Below the pieces are notes generated by a model. That model worked only from the letters and a program-made list of their open reading frames with translations. It was not told the DNA's origin and made no database searches. Position numbers and translations under genes: made by a program. Below are positions 10,267-22,744 of a stretch of 64,000 nt of DNA, in pieces (position 1 is the first letter of the stretch; every line of letters starts with the position of its first letter). This DNA comes from Blasia pusilla. Lineage: Eukaryota > Marchantiophyta > Marchantiopsida > Blasiales. The DNA is taken from contig CM114271.1 in the NCBI GenBank assembly GCA_050084515.1, forward strand, positions 37,882,001 through 37,946,000, in the 5' to 3' direction.

Positions 10267-11184
10267 ATGACGAGCCTTATCGACAACATATTGAGTGAGA
10301 GCCACAAGCTCGATGATAGCAATTACGGCACTTGGCGATACAGGATGAAGGCCATTCTGATGGCATCTGATCTTTACAATATAGTTGATGGCAGAGAAGA
10401 GAAGACCTCGAATATGGATGCTCGAGCCATGAAAGACTTCGAGAAGAAGAGATCGAAAGGCCCTTGGAATTCTGATGATGTCAACGAGAGATTCTCAAAT
10501 CCCTCATTTGAAACATGCAGAGACCTCCAAGGAAGCTTGGACTACACTTGAAGTGGTTCATGCTAGCACAAGCATGACCAGAAAACTGGCATTGCAGAGT
10601 CGAATTTACTCAATGAAGATGAGATCGACCTCGACTATATATTCACACCTCAGCGTTATGAAAGAGCTAAGAGATGATTTGGCAGAAGTTAAGGTCTTAA
10701 TTGATGATGAAACCATGGGACCACTATGATGAATAGTGTGACCCAAGACTCCTACGGGGACTTCATAAACTCTCTAGCCGTGAGAGAAAAGACGCCTACT
10801 TTTTCTGAACTATGCACACTCCTACTTGACGAAGAAAGGAGACGCAACGACCTTGCTGCCCAAGAAGGACAAAAATCGGGACTTAGCACTCTATTCAGCC
10901 AGAAGAAGGGAACATTCTCTCGTCAATATGAAGAAAGGCGATCACAAGAGTGCAACACATCCGGACCGAAGGCCCAAACCTTCCGCACCACCGAGAAAAA
11001 GTTCAATGGTAAGACCTATAGCACTACCAGCAAGAAGGAGTGCACAATATGCGGTAAGATTGGCCATGACTCCAATCAATGTCAGTACAGGAATGATCCC
11101 CACAATCGATCAATGAGACCACAAGAAAAGCAACGAAGCTTCCTCGTCGAGAATGGGAGAACCAATGGAGCACTCACACCATAA
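10267..11184 (+). pseudogene. gag: copia gag (UBN2-type capsid plus zinc knuckle), broken
   Basis: The N-terminus, from MTSLIDNILSESHKLDD with a downstream YGTWRYRMKAIL segment, is typical of plant copia UBN2 gag. The frame shifts twice: between about 10475 and 10540, after which KEAWTTLE continues in another frame, and again near 10725. The third part holds a CCHC zinc knuckle (CTICGKIGHDSNQC, 11041-11082) of the CX2CX4HX4C type that binds RNA during packaging. A TAA at 11182-11184 separates gag from the protease region in the same frame. Confidence 0.88.
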
Positions 11185-14100
11185 AGTGAAGATGATGCAC
11201 CAGGACTTATCTCGGCATTGGTTATCACAAACCAAGTGGACAAGTGGTTCATTGATAGCGGCGCCAGCAACCACATGATAAAAAATAAAGGTTGGTTCAC
11301 ATCTTACAAACCTTTGATGAATGGACCTGAAGTATCAATGGGAGATGGCTCCATTCACTTTGCGATTGGGGAAGGAGATGTGCAAGTGACATTGCCCTAG
11401 GGTGAAGATTATACAATCAAGGATGTGTGGCATATTCCAGCTTTAACACACAACCTTATCTCCATCGGCCAGATCACCAAAAGAGAGAATATGAAGGTTG
11501 TTTTTGATTCCAAAGGATGGGAGTTCTTACGAGAGGCCGACAATTCTGTCGCTGCCCAAGGGGTAAGGTATGGACGACTATATAAATTTCTTAGCAAGCC
11601 GAGCCCTCAACTATTTGCAAGATCTTCAAACCAACTACAAGTTTGGCATGAAAGACTTGGGCACTTTAACACGAAGGGCCTCAAGTTGTTAAGCAAAGAC
11701 AATATGGTTGGAGGGTTACCTAAATTAAGTGGAGAAATATCCACTTGTGACACTTGCTTACGAGGCAAGCAATCGAGGCAAAATTTTGACAAACATATCC
11801 TCTCAAGGGCTCCAACTCCCCTCCATCTAGTCCACATCGACCTTGGAGGACCAATTCAAACGGCTTCACTATCAGGGGCAAGGTACTACATGCTATTAGT
11901 TGATGACCATTCAAGATTTATGTGGGTTTATTTCCTACAACACAAATCCAATGCATTAGGTATACTCAAGAAATTTCTTACATTGATGAGAACTCAATCT
12001 ACTACAGCAGTGGGATCCTTGCATCTACACCTTGGCGAGCCGCCCTCAAAGGTGAAGGTGATACGAACGGATAGGGGAGGTGAATTCATGGGGAAAGCAT
12101 TTGAGACCTTTTGTTGCGATTATGGCATCCGTTATCAACTTACTACGGCCTACACTCCACAACAAAATGGTATTGTTGAGAGGAGGAATCGAACGGTAGT
12201 TGAGATGGCAAGGTGCATGTTGAAGGGGCGAAATCTCCCCAACTATCTCTAGGCAGAGGCCATAAACACGGCCATCTACATCCTCAACAAGTGCCCAACA
12301 AGGGCTTTGGAGGAGAAAACGCCTGAAGAAGTCTTCACTAGCATCAAACCAAATGTCTCACACCTTCGAATCTTTGGGTGTGGAGCTTATGCACATATAC
12401 CAAAAGAATTGAGCAGAAAATTGATGATAAAAGTGTGAGATGCATATTTATTGGCTATGGCACTAGAGAGAAAGCTTACAAGCTCTTCTCCTTGGAGCAC
12501 CACAAGGTGTTTATGAGCCGTGACGTCATATTTGATAAAGACACTCCCCACTCTGAAGAGCATCAATCAAACGACCGAGAGTGGCCTCAAACCTCCACGA
12601 ACAAGGAGTCAGAAAATGAATCTGACAAGGATACACCATCCTCAGCGCCCACAACTCATGTTGATCCACCACCAACACTTGGTGAAAGAGGTCAAGGATT
12701 GGACGATATGAAGTCCACACTTGCGCTACCACCTCCACGAAGGTCAAGTCGACTACACCAACTTCCTTCCAACTTACGAGAGGATTACATTTTACACATG
12801 GCTTTCTTTCTAAGTCATACACCATTTCAGCAAGCTCCCATTGAGCCTCAATCATTCCAAGAGGCATGCACTAATCCACATTGGCAACATGTAATGACCG
12901 AGGAGTACAATGCCATAGTTGCCAACCGAACATGGGACCTGGTCCGTCTCCCATTAGGGTGGACTGCTATCCCTACAAAGTGGGTTTATAAGTGTAAGTA
13001 CAACGCTGATGGATCGTTGTCCAGGTACAAGGCAAGGCTAGTAGCAAAAGGCTATCGACAACGCCACCCCTATTGCAGATGGATGTTCAAAATGCCTTCT
13101 TAAATGACACTTTGGAAGAAGAGGTATATCTACAGCAACCTCAAGGCTTTACTGCTCCTGGAAATGAAGACCTTGTTTGCAAGATGCGGAAAGCTCTTTA
13201 TGGCCTTATGCAAGCAAATCGAATCTTGAATCAAACCTATGACTCGACTATGTTAAACAAACTTGGATTTGCAAAGAGTAAACACGACCCGAACCTTTAT
13301 CTCAAGATCTCTACTTACGGGATTGTCATTGTGATCTTATATGTGGATGACTTGATCATTACTGGAGATGATGTACAAGAGATACGTGATCTTAAAGAAG
13401 GACTCTCCTCTTCATTCAAAATGAAAGATCTTGGGAGTTTACACTTCTGCCTAGGACTTGAAGTAAAGCGAGGGCCGAAAATGACCTTCTTGACTCAAGA
13501 AAGGCATATAGCTATCTTGCTTCAAACTTTTGGCCTAGAGGACTGCAAATCAACGCCCACTCCGACGAGTACAGAGAGACTTACTTACAATGATCAAGAG
13601 GAGAAGGTGGACTTAAAAGAGTACCAAAAATTGGTGGGGTCACTTATCTATATCACCAACTCCCGACCAGATATTGCATATGCAGTAAGCTAGAGCCAAC
13701 ATATGGCTGATCCCCGAAAGTCTCACCTTATTGCAGCAAAGAGGGTGGCAAGGTATCTTAAGGGTACAAACACATTTGGGCTTGCCTACGATAGAGGAAT
13801 CCAATAGAGGAATCCAACAAGCTCCGATAATCTTGGGATTCTCAGATGTTGATTATGCAGGTTGCCCAATAACTCGCAAATCAACTCAATAACTCGCAAA
13901 TCAACTTCAGGATATTTCTTCTCCTTTGGAAGTGCGGCTGTGAGCTTCTCATCAAAGAAGCAAGCTCCAATTTCTCTACCGTGGATTGAGAAATGCCACA
14001 ACGGATATGGCTTAGAGGACTATTGGCTGAACTTCGATTTACCCAATCTGATCCTAATGTAATCTTGGGAGATAACATTAGTTCTATTTATTTGTTCAGA

Positions 14101-14272
14101 AATCCACTCTTCCATTCATGAACGAAACATATCGAATTGCAGCATCACTTTGTTCGAGAAAAGGTATTGAGTGGGGACATCAATGTTGTGTGGGGACATC
14201 TTCACCAAAAGCCTTCCTACCGCTAAGTTTGAAAGATTTAGATCACTTCTTGGTGTTTTAGATTCGGTGTAA
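11185..14272 (+). pseudogene. pol: copia pol (protease, integrase, RT, RNase H), broken
   Basis: Protease: DSGASNHM near 11254 holds the catalytic Asp. A TAG at 11398-11400 follows. Integrase: an HHCC zinc domain (HERLGHFN ... CDTCLRGKQ) and the DDE core (HIDLGGPI, RTDRGGEF, PQQNGIVERRN) lie in one open frame, 11425-12252, ended by a TAG where the family usually has Trp. A frameshift near 12405-12420 leads into CIFIGYGTREKAYKLF. RT: KWVYKCKYNADGS is followed by an apparent loss of roughly 30-35 codons near 13060-13075, then MDVQNAFLN and YVDD (13340-13351). RNase H: TAG after IAYAVS at 13691-13693, then RKSTSGYFFSFG and a DIFTKSLP-like tail to 14272. Tandem duplications of 13 bp (13791-13816) and 20 bp (13867-13906) add frameshifts. 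Confidence 0.9.
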
Positions 14273-14312
14273 AAACATATGTGTTCAAAGAGGATGTTCC
14301 GTTTAGGGAGGA

Positions 14313-14420
14313 TGTTGGAATGTGTAAACAAAGAGGATTTGAGTCTAACATGAGCTGTTAGACTCAAATCAAAACTCTTCACATGGATGTGACCAATGAA
14401 TTCCGCTCATCAGAATTGCT
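14313..14420 (+). repeat. 3' LTR remnant of the copia element
   Basis: Begins TGTTGGAATGTG right after a polypurine tract and keeps the block with ATGGATGTGACCAATGAATTC and CAGAATTGC. Beyond 14420 the match with the 5' LTR is lost, so this LTR is truncated or strongly diverged. Confidence 0.7.
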
Positions 14421-14429
14421 GAAATAAAC

Positions 14430-16440
14430 TTCAGAAATAACATAATTACGTAGCCGGTTGAATGTACATAAAAAGTTCTCACTTATGGAAACCGAGAAAG
14501 AGTTCGTGAGTGCGGGCAAACACTTTTGTGGAAGGTTGAGACTATCGCCACTAGATGCTTGCGCTTCCCGAAGAAGGAATTAATAGGCGCTCGAAGGGCG
14601 CGTCGTTGAGGAGCTGCTTAATATTAGATAGAAGGCAAGCAGGACCAGCAATTAATCATTGAACAGTCTGCCGTTGCAAGCAAAATAGTGAAAGTAAAGA
14701 CGGCGAAGGAGTAAATTGCAAATGATATGGATGTAGAGGGTAGTTAGCGTACGCGAAGATGTTTTTGTAAGAGGAAAGTTTTTGAAATATCTTACGAAGT
14801 TCTATCACTTTTTAGAGTCAAAACTGTACATGAAATTATAAGGAAATGTGGATTGCTAAGTGGAACCATCCGAGTTTAGGAATAGAAGCCCGCTAGATTA
14901 GGGTTGAGTGTGTTTTTTTTATCTCAAAGACGGTGTGTGACTGAAGTAAAATTGATAGCTCGAAAGACTGATCTAATATGCGAAGGTACACCGCGCGTGA
15001 CATTCCTTACTAAGGTATTCAATTGGAACATTAGACCGAGCTTTCAGTCACCTATGCAGCCCACGCACAGCGCGCATGGTCTTGTAGACGTCACGAGAAT
15101 TTGAACAGCTTCGATAACTGCCAGCTAAGTATGGTCTCTGAGAAGCACACGGGTGCTTGATCACGACATGTACAACCGAAATCGTTGAGTAAATTGGAAA
15201 AATCTCACTTGGTTAGTCCCAAAGGACAGTGTATTAAATGTAGCATATCCTACTTGATTTGAGAGTGCAATCCTTGATGTTAGGGAAGGTTTGAAAGCTT
15301 ACAAATGCCTTATCCCTTTCCAATATAGACGTCTATTTTGGGAAGGGGGTTGTCACCCATCTAGTCATTTTGCCAAGAGCTAGTTGTTAGACTCAACCAA
15401 ACCATACGTTACATAGTGTAATGATGCACACTTATGCAATTATGACATTGAAAGAGTCATATGATGTGTTGGTAAAGTACTATGTTATATCCCTTTGGGT
15501 TTATCCTGATTTCTGGGAGAGTAGGTTTCTTATCGACCAAGATGGAAATCAGGTGATGGATGGTTGAGCCATTTATATGTATGCACTAAAATTTCCACAT
15601 CTTTGTAAGCCAACAAGTAGAGTTCTATTGGATAATATAGATGGTCATTGGGTTGTTTTGGTGAAACTTTGTCTTGAGGTGTTAAATAACGTTGAAGATA
15701 GGTCTCTTGCATCATGAGCATCATTTATGAAAATTCCCTTGCTTGCTCTTTGTCGGCAAGTAATATGTTGACAAGTAAAGATCACTTTCGATAATATGTG
15801 CCAAGTTATCGTGGGAGGGGCTACTTTTGGGAGGCTATAAGAGAGGGAGAGATTCCAACTCTCTTATACCCTTTCTCAAGCCATATTTCTCAGTTTGGGC
15901 TTTTGGAGCACATCTCTTGCTTGTGTGTATGTAGGAACTAGGATGCTAGCCTTTGGATTCCCTCATAGAGGCAAGTAGATGTGGCTTGATATGGCAATGT
16001 AGATTTGAAAGTGGAGTTTGCCGTGTGAGTCATTTTTACTGTGATTTTGTTGTGTGATCTTGATGTTTATGCATGAGTTTACTTTTATATGGGTGTGGAT
16101 CTATCTATGTGTCGGGAAGATCGATGTTGTATGGTGTGGATGTGACCAACAATGTGGATTATATAGCAATGTGTATGCGCATGATAATAGTCACGTGTAT
16201 TAACATGTGTTGTTAAACGACATTTCATTGTTAAAGGAGGATAAAGATAAGGTTAGTTAGATTCATTTGGTGGTGGCAATTTAGAGGCTTGGTTTACAAG
16301 ACCCAAATGCCATGTTTTGGGTGATTGTAAAAGTTCTTCGATAGTTGGAGACTAACAAGAGATGTTCTCCAACCTATATTTTGGAGAACGTCCCATTGTT
16401 AGGTGACACTCAAGCTTGATTGATAGTTGTGTGCATTAGG
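14430..16440. other. No gene seen; possible upstream part of the gypsy remnant
   Basis: About 2 kb without a recognisable open frame. Because the gypsy RT remnant starts near 16450 on the plus strand, the 3' portion may be eroded gag/protease sequence, but I see no motif to prove it. Confidence 0.35.
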
Positions 16441-16449
16441 TGCGGTAGT

Positions 16450-17170
16450 GGATAGGACTGACTTGCAACTTGGAAGCCGGTGATTGGTCCTAGGTTGACA
16501 AAAGTAGAGAGGAGATGAGTATTGCAATTCTTGTGGCCATGGAGTTTCATGGACTATTTTGCATATAGTATGGGAAATTTGGGTATGCTCAAGGGTCTAG
16601 GTATTCGGATCGAGTTGGATATTGAGACGCCTATTTTCCAGCGACCTACAAATATCTTTGCATGGAGCAACCCTTGATATAGAGCAAGAGTCAAGACTTG
16701 GTTGATGTTGGACATTGATCTACCAAAATTATTCTGGCAAAGAAGGATAGGCATGGCTAGTGGATTGATATGTGGATGACGGGGATTACTATCATATCAA
16801 TCGGGATACAAAGGCTGATCACTTGGCATGCTATGCCTACTCTTGAGGAGATCTTTGATGCAATGACGCATACAAAGATCTTCAATTCTTTGGATCTTTG
16901 CGCAAGCTATGATTAATTACCTATCCGAGTTAAGGACATGGAGAAGACAATATTTTGGGAGATAGATCCTTTCAGGAAGGATTGTTTGTACCAATGGTAG
17001 TTCTTACTATTTGGGTTGAAGAATGCCATGTGGGTTTTTGGCAAGTTATGGATAGGATTTTGGTTGGTCTAGATGTTACATTAATGATTTCATTATCTTC
17101 AATGTCACCGATGATCGAGAAAGAAGAGTCCATCCAACTAGAGATGCATGACAACCTGGTCATTTAGAAA
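16450..17170 (+). pseudogene. pol: Ty3/gypsy reverse transcriptase remnant
   Basis: Broken frames give the succession typical of gypsy RT: an 'ETPIFQRP'-like approach segment near 16623, 'PMPTLEEIFDA' (about 16826), 'KIFNSLDL' (about 16878), LPIRVKDMEKT, 'FWEIDPF.KDCLYQW' and 'FGLKNA' (about 17010-17027), then a VMDRI...GLD-like segment. Many stop codons and frame changes interrupt it. The family copies RNA into DNA for retrotransposition; this copy is dead. Confidence 0.8.
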
Positions 17171-17211
17171 AATGACACGTGTATGAAGGTAGGTTGCCAA
17201 GAAAATCTACA

Positions 17212-17243
17212 AGAGGAGGAGGAGGAGGAGGGGTAGGGGGGGA
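17212..17243. repeat. GGA-rich microsatellite
   Basis: A run of GAG/GGA triplets followed by a G-rich stretch, at the junction between the gypsy RT remnant and the 308 bp tandem duplication. Confidence 0.8.
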
Positions 17244-17250
17244 TGGATAC

Positions 17251-17867
17251 AAGGCACTCTTGGCCTATTTTCTCTCATTTTCTTTTCTTCGTGCTTTGCC
17301 ATAAATTCCAACCTCTCCTCGTGCGCCTACTTCCTTGAACGTTAATCTTGTTTGTTATGGAAGCGCGCTCAGGAGGTCACGCTCTCAACGCTGATCTGCA
17401 TCCAAACACTCACTTCGGTTAGTCGGGTCTTGGATCAATCAGCGGGATGACTTTTGAGTTCTCGCCTCGAACTCTCTCTTCAAGCTCAACCTTCCTAGTT
17501 TCGCGGTTTCAACACGTGCAAGTCTCGAAAGACTTGGGACAGACTTTCTGGTCGGTTCAAGGCACTCTTGGCCTATTTTTCTCATTTTCTTTTCTTCGTG
17601 CTTTGCCATAAATTCCAACCTCTCTCAAGGCGCCTACTCTCCTTGAACGTTAATCTTGTTTGTTGCGAAGCGTGAGTTCAAAGAGGGTCACGCTCTCAAC
17701 GCTGATCTGCATCCAAACACACACTTCGGTTAGTCGGGTCTTGGATCAATCAGCGGATGACTTTTCGAGTTCTCGTCTCAAACTCTCTTCAAGCTCAACC
17801 TTCCTAGTTTCGCGGTTTCCAACACGGGCAAGTTCAAAGACTTGGGACAGACTTTCTGGTCGGTTCA
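17251..17867. repeat. 308 bp tandem duplication, two copies
   Basis: Copy 1 is 17251-17558 and copy 2 is 17559-17867. Both begin AAGGCACTCTTGGCCTATTT and end in CTTTCTGGTCGGTTCA, with small indels and substitutions between them. The unit has no recognisable coding capacity. It may be an LTR or untranslated segment of a retroelement, given the adjacent gypsy RT. Confidence 0.9.
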
Positions 17868-19139
17868 GAACTGTTTCGCGCTAGCGGTTCCAACGTCCGA
17901 TGAACATCCAATGAGTTCCTCTCCAAGACTCGCACGAAGTGAATTTGGTTGGAATCCTAGTGTGGCGTACAAAGTCCACTCCTTGGATCAGGTTTGGGTT
18001 TGGGTTTCGCGCCAAACTCCTGTTCCATCCCGTGCCTCTAAAACGCCCGTTTGGCGCCCAAAGTGGGGTTTCGTTTCCCGAGACATCTCAGATAAGGTAC
18101 TCCCCTTACTAGTACTTCTGGGGATCTCCGGGGCCCCCTACATTTAGGAAAGACACCAGGCCCCTCCATTGGCCCTCAACCCGATTGCTCTCTGAATCGT
18201 TTTCGGCCAATATCTCAGCCTGTACTTATGCGTTTGCTGAGATCTTTGGTGCGTTGGAAGCGTCTGGAGATCAGCTTTCCAACGCGCCCTTACTTGTCCC
18301 AAACGCATCTTGGAGCTCAACGTTATGGTCCTAAACACAGTCAGATTCTCCCAAACGCTAGCACCTATATTCCATCTAGGCGCGTCACTAAGTTCAGTCA
18401 TGAAACATGAATGAGATCACCACAAACCCCAAGACAGACTCATCTGCCCGCCCGACGTTAGGCGAGCCCAAATGCTAGTACTTCAACACTTGGTCCCTGA
18501 TCTAGATGCCTTATCTCGAATACAAGCTCTCACCTCAAATACTCATTGTTTGGTCTCCTTGACTTACATCCTAAGCATATGAAAAACTACTCATTGCCTT
18601 GCACAAACCAAACTCAAAATTACAATACAAGCATCGAATCTCCAAATCCATGTCTTCTTTATTGCAACAACTAAACCTTTCTAGTTACAACGGGTTATGC
18701 CCAAGCTTTCGGTCACAAGTTATGTCCATTGCTTCACCATGTACTAACACGTGCCTTTCTTGCATCCATCTGAAGTCACGCAATGCTTTTTGCGCATGTT
18801 CTAGAGGCAATCCAAGTCGCCTCTTTCACATGATAGCCTTTCCACTTGACCAAGTACTGTTTAAAATTTTCAATGAATAGTCTCAACCAAAACTCTGGTT
18901 CAATTAAGAGGTTTGTGTTGTGGCAAAACATATTTTCAGTTATCAAATTCCCCTATTTATGGATAAAAAAAACTTCTTGAAAAGAGTAGAGAGAGGGAGA
19001 CATGAAGGATGGAATGAGATTATGAAGATATACCACAAAATGAACAAGTTTATGTAGGGGAGGATGGAATCCGAACAGACGACCTATTTGATATATTCGT
19101 AGATATGGTCGAACATGCATGTACGTCCCATGGACAAAC
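17868..19139. other. No gene seen; probable retroelement-derived sequence
   Basis: Moderately C-rich sequence continuing from the tandem duplication, then AT-rich DNA. The short open frames here have no recognisable motif. Confidence 0.35.
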
Positions 19140-20545
19140 TTGCGCGTTTTGGTGCAACCTTGAGTTGAGTGGCATATTGGATAAACTCAAAGCAAGGTTG
19201 GTTGCACAAGGTCTATTGTAAGGGTAGCAACCATTCAAAATGTTCTTGCAGTGGGAGGAACAAGACGTTGGCATGTATACTGATACAATATGAAGTTTTT
19301 ATCTCTAAATGGGAGTCTCAAGGAGGAGGCGTATTTATCTCAACCACCAGATTTTGAGACACTCAGATTAGAAGAGAAATTATGTGTGCTTCATTGAGCA
19401 TTTTATGGGTTGAAGCCAACCCCTAGGGTATGGTATCAACGAATGAACACATTCTTTAGAGAATGGGTCTCATTAAGAGTCCCTCATAAGGAGATATATA
19501 TGTGTTTTGCAACAAAGATGAGATATATAAGCTGATCCTCTTTTATGTCGATGATATCATCATCACAAGAAACCATAATGAAAAAATAGAGGAAGTGAAG
19601 GAAGAGTTGAAATTTGAGTTTGGAATGTAAGTTGTAGGTCTACTACATAACTTTATTGGTCTTGAGATTTGGCAACAGTTAGATTATATTTTTCTTTCTC
19701 ACCAAAAGTATGCTAGGGAGATCTTGAAGGCACTTAGGATGACCGAGTGTAAGGAAGTGCTCTCGCCATCACGGATTGATTTGAAACTCTCAATGGAGGA
19801 TCTTTCACCATTGGTAGATGAAAAGATGTATAGAAGGCTAGTGGCATGGGAAGTTTAATATTTTTGTGTAACGCAAGACTAGACATTAGTTTCATTGTGG
19901 AAGCTATTGAGTGGGTTCTGAACTAAGCCTCGTGAGAATCGTTGGAGACGGGGGTGCTTTGTGTTGAAGTACATCAAATCATGGTTGCAAGGAAATGGAC
20001 ATGTCTGTCCATGGGACACATATGCCCAATGGGTCCCTCGCCCAGGTTTTTTGCTATCCTAGCGGCGTGCGCCAAGCTCTAAAAAGGCGTGCAAATGCAG
20101 GCTAAGGGTGGGCCGATGCGAGCTAAAATGGGCAACAGAATCTTAGATTGGGAACGGAGAGGCCGTGCGTAGGTTTATATCGTGGGCCATAGGTTTATAT
20201 CAGGTGTTGTATCATGGGTCAATGAGAAGCAACATGTAATGGCTCTTTCTTCTACTCAGTGGGAGTAGAAGACAACTTGTTATGCTTCGTGTGAATCAGT
20301 ATGGTTGAGACACATACTGGAAAATATAAAAGCACCAAAAGGTGCTACTATAATAAGGTGTGATAATCAGAGTTGCATCGACATAGAATATAATTTTTTG
20401 TTTCATGCTCATACAAAGCACATACAGATCAAATATCACTTTTTTGGTATGTTGATCGAGAGAGAGGTGTTTAAGTTAGTCTATTGTTGAACAAAGGATA
20501 ATAGTGCAGATTTCAGATATCTTCATCAAAAGCTTTGAGGAGGGA
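19140..20545 (+). pseudogene. pol: Second copia remnant: RT and RNase H
   Basis: A KARLVAQG-like segment near 19190 precedes 'SLKEEAYLSQPPDF' and 'AFYGLKPTPRVWYQRM', then FYVDDIIIT with YVDD at 19544-19555 and 'FIGLEIWQQ' - all copia RT landmarks. RNase H is marked by 'SWVNEKQHVMALSSTQWE' (about 20210) and an open frame 20305-20490 with IIRCDNQSCIDI and HTKHIQIKYHF. Stops interrupt both domains, and an unrelated-looking insert lies at about 19985-20160. The gag, protease and integrase parts are absent. A purine tract (GGGGAGGGGGA, about 20615-20626) may be the polypurine tract before a degraded 3' LTR starting with TATTAG. Confidence 0.85.
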
Positions 20546-20774
20546 TCAATTTCAAAGACATTTGAAGCCTCTTGACATCTGCCCAAGATAGTAGTCCATT
20601 TAAGAATAGATATTGGGGAGGGGGATATTAGAGTCACAACATCTACTTCTCTTGAAAGATTGAAAATAAAAAATAAGAAAACCCTCCCTTCTTTCTCTCC
20701 AACCTTTTAACCGAGTACCACATCCTTTAAGTTTTTGTCGCTGGCATTGAAAATTTTAAACACGTCACCAATTA

Positions 20775-20814
20775 CGGGAAAAGGTTAGAAAGGTACCTTT
20801 CTAACCTTTTCCCG
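20775..20814. repeat. Perfect 40 bp palindrome
   Basis: The 20 bases 20775-20794 are followed directly by their exact reverse complement, 20795-20814, with no spacer and GGTACC at the centre. It lies about 150 bp after the probable 3' end of the copia remnant. A second smaller hairpin (AGTGGAAG at 20834-20841 against CTTCCACT at 20853-20860) follows. Confidence 0.97.
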
Positions 20815-20860
20815 AAAGTGTGACCTGAACAGAAGTGGAAGTAGAAGGCATGCTTCCACT

Positions 20861-22744
20861 ACTACTAGTAAGGACTGTGACATGAACGGATACGCATTTA
20901 CTAATAATTCGGTTTAATTTTTCAGAGAGTAGTGTTAAAACACGGAGTAGCAGCTAAAAACTACATGCTCTCATTTATAAACTCACTAAACTTTATACAG
21001 AGAAGTAGCCCTTCTTAATTCCCTTCACGGCTAAGAAATCGGGACTTGATTGGCTTTTTAGCCCCGTCTTGTGCTCCGGTGCAAAGTCCCCTTAAACATT
21101 TTTTTAAAAATTTCATAAAACTGGGCTCTAACTCAAATATTACACACAATTTCTGTCCGAACTGGTCAAATAGGAAAGTTTTCAATTCAAATGTTTCAGT
21201 CGAAATCGACTGTCCGATATGTTTTACCAGAACAAGGTATCATAAATACAAATCATAAACATAGTTCAGAAATATTTTCCACAAATAGCGACAAGAAGCA
21301 TCTACGAAAAACATGGCAACCAGAAACTAAGAAACATCTACCAAAGATACGTCTGTTTTAAATGCGTTCAAAGTGGTCACGCTCAGAAACAACTACTGGA
21401 TATATCTTTTGAATCCTGCCGCTTGAAATATTGGGCCAAATATTTTCCTATAAGATAATTTTTTAAGAATAACCTCCAATAATTTGAATTTCCTTTTCAC
21501 TACCGAAATTTCATGTCCTATTATGTTGCCAAAATTTTCCTAATTCGTCAAAAGTACTTATCCGCGTAACGAGTACTTATTCACTTGAGAGGGTAGATCT
21601 CTCCTGAGCTCGCTCACATGCATACCGGGGCCGCAAGTAGATGCAGGTCAAGTTTACGTGATGAAAGGTGTATCCAAGAATCGAGCGCGTACATTTCACC
21701 GCGTAGGAAAAATCCAAAATTTTCTAGTTTTCAACTACTTATCGAGTCACTAGCCAGAGTGATTGAGAATCATCCAGATCTGGAGCTTGATTCGATTGGG
21801 ATTCTACATCGATGGAAAACTTGCATGCAGAATTGTAGAGAGTCGATCCCAGTGTATTGAAGTTATGGTAGATGGGTGAAGTCACACATGTCAATGTATT
21901 CTGAGAAGATCGAAGTACCGTGCTTATGTACCCATTGTGGATCGGTACTTCTAGATTGCTCCATTGATCGATATCCAACGAGCTAATTCTAATGAAGAAC
22001 CAAAGATTGCAGAATTAGCGTGGAGGTAAAAAATGAAGTACAGTTGATAAATTCACGCGGTGCGGATGATTTCAAGATTTCAGGTACTTGATGCACACGT
22101 TCAATATGGCAATTTCCAAAACTTGTGTATTTACATACAAGTACATGTAACAGCTGATCTCGGTGTAATAACTTTCGAAATTTTACATCACCTACGCATT
22201 TAGCTACATTGCTAACCAATTGAAACATCCACACGGGGAAAAACGTTTTACTAATCAGAGCGTTTCATGATCTTCGAGATTGCTCGTTAGATCCAGGGCC
22301 TGGGAGTCGGTATGTATTGAAAGTCACCATATCCGTCTACTTAGTAGAGTTGGATCCAGGAAAACAGTTCAAAAGACGATACTATATAAATACTCATCAG
22401 GGCCAATGCTCTTCTCCACGTTATTTGAGATCTACTCATGATAATTGTAAGCTATGGTCACGTTAGGTTCGAATTCCGAATTCGTTCCCAATTCTGACAT
22501 CTATCTTCCAATCCATGAGCCATAGGAACGGAGTCCGTTAATGAGCGTGCCAAAATATGTGGGCGTGAGTCCTTCGAGAGTTTGATTAAGTTTATTTGTC
22601 GAATTTTTTTGAACAGTTTCAATGACCTTAACCGGTCATCGGACCTACATGTCTAGATCTAACACACGTGAGCCAAAAGATAGAATCTACACTTAGAATC
22701 AGTCTTTCAATCCAAGTTCGACAATCACAGCTTATAGTCTATCC
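20861..22744. other. No gene seen
   Basis: Nearly 1.9 kb without recognisable coding, RNA or repeat features. Confidence 0.4.

Larger units (their letters stand above)
9809..14420 (+). mobile_element. Decayed Ty1/copia retrotransposon
   Basis: The domain order gag - protease - integrase - RT - RNase H is that of Ty1/copia. Both ends begin TGTTGGAATGTG (9809 and 14313) and both contain a block with GAATTC...CAGAATTGC, so they are remnants of the two LTRs. A purine-rich tract (AGGGAGGA) directly precedes the 3' LTR. The element is inactive: there are at least three frameshifts, four or more in-frame stops, a deletion inside RT, two small tandem duplications in RNase H and a shortened 3' LTR. 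No clear primer-binding site was found, nor a target-site duplication. Confidence 0.93.
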
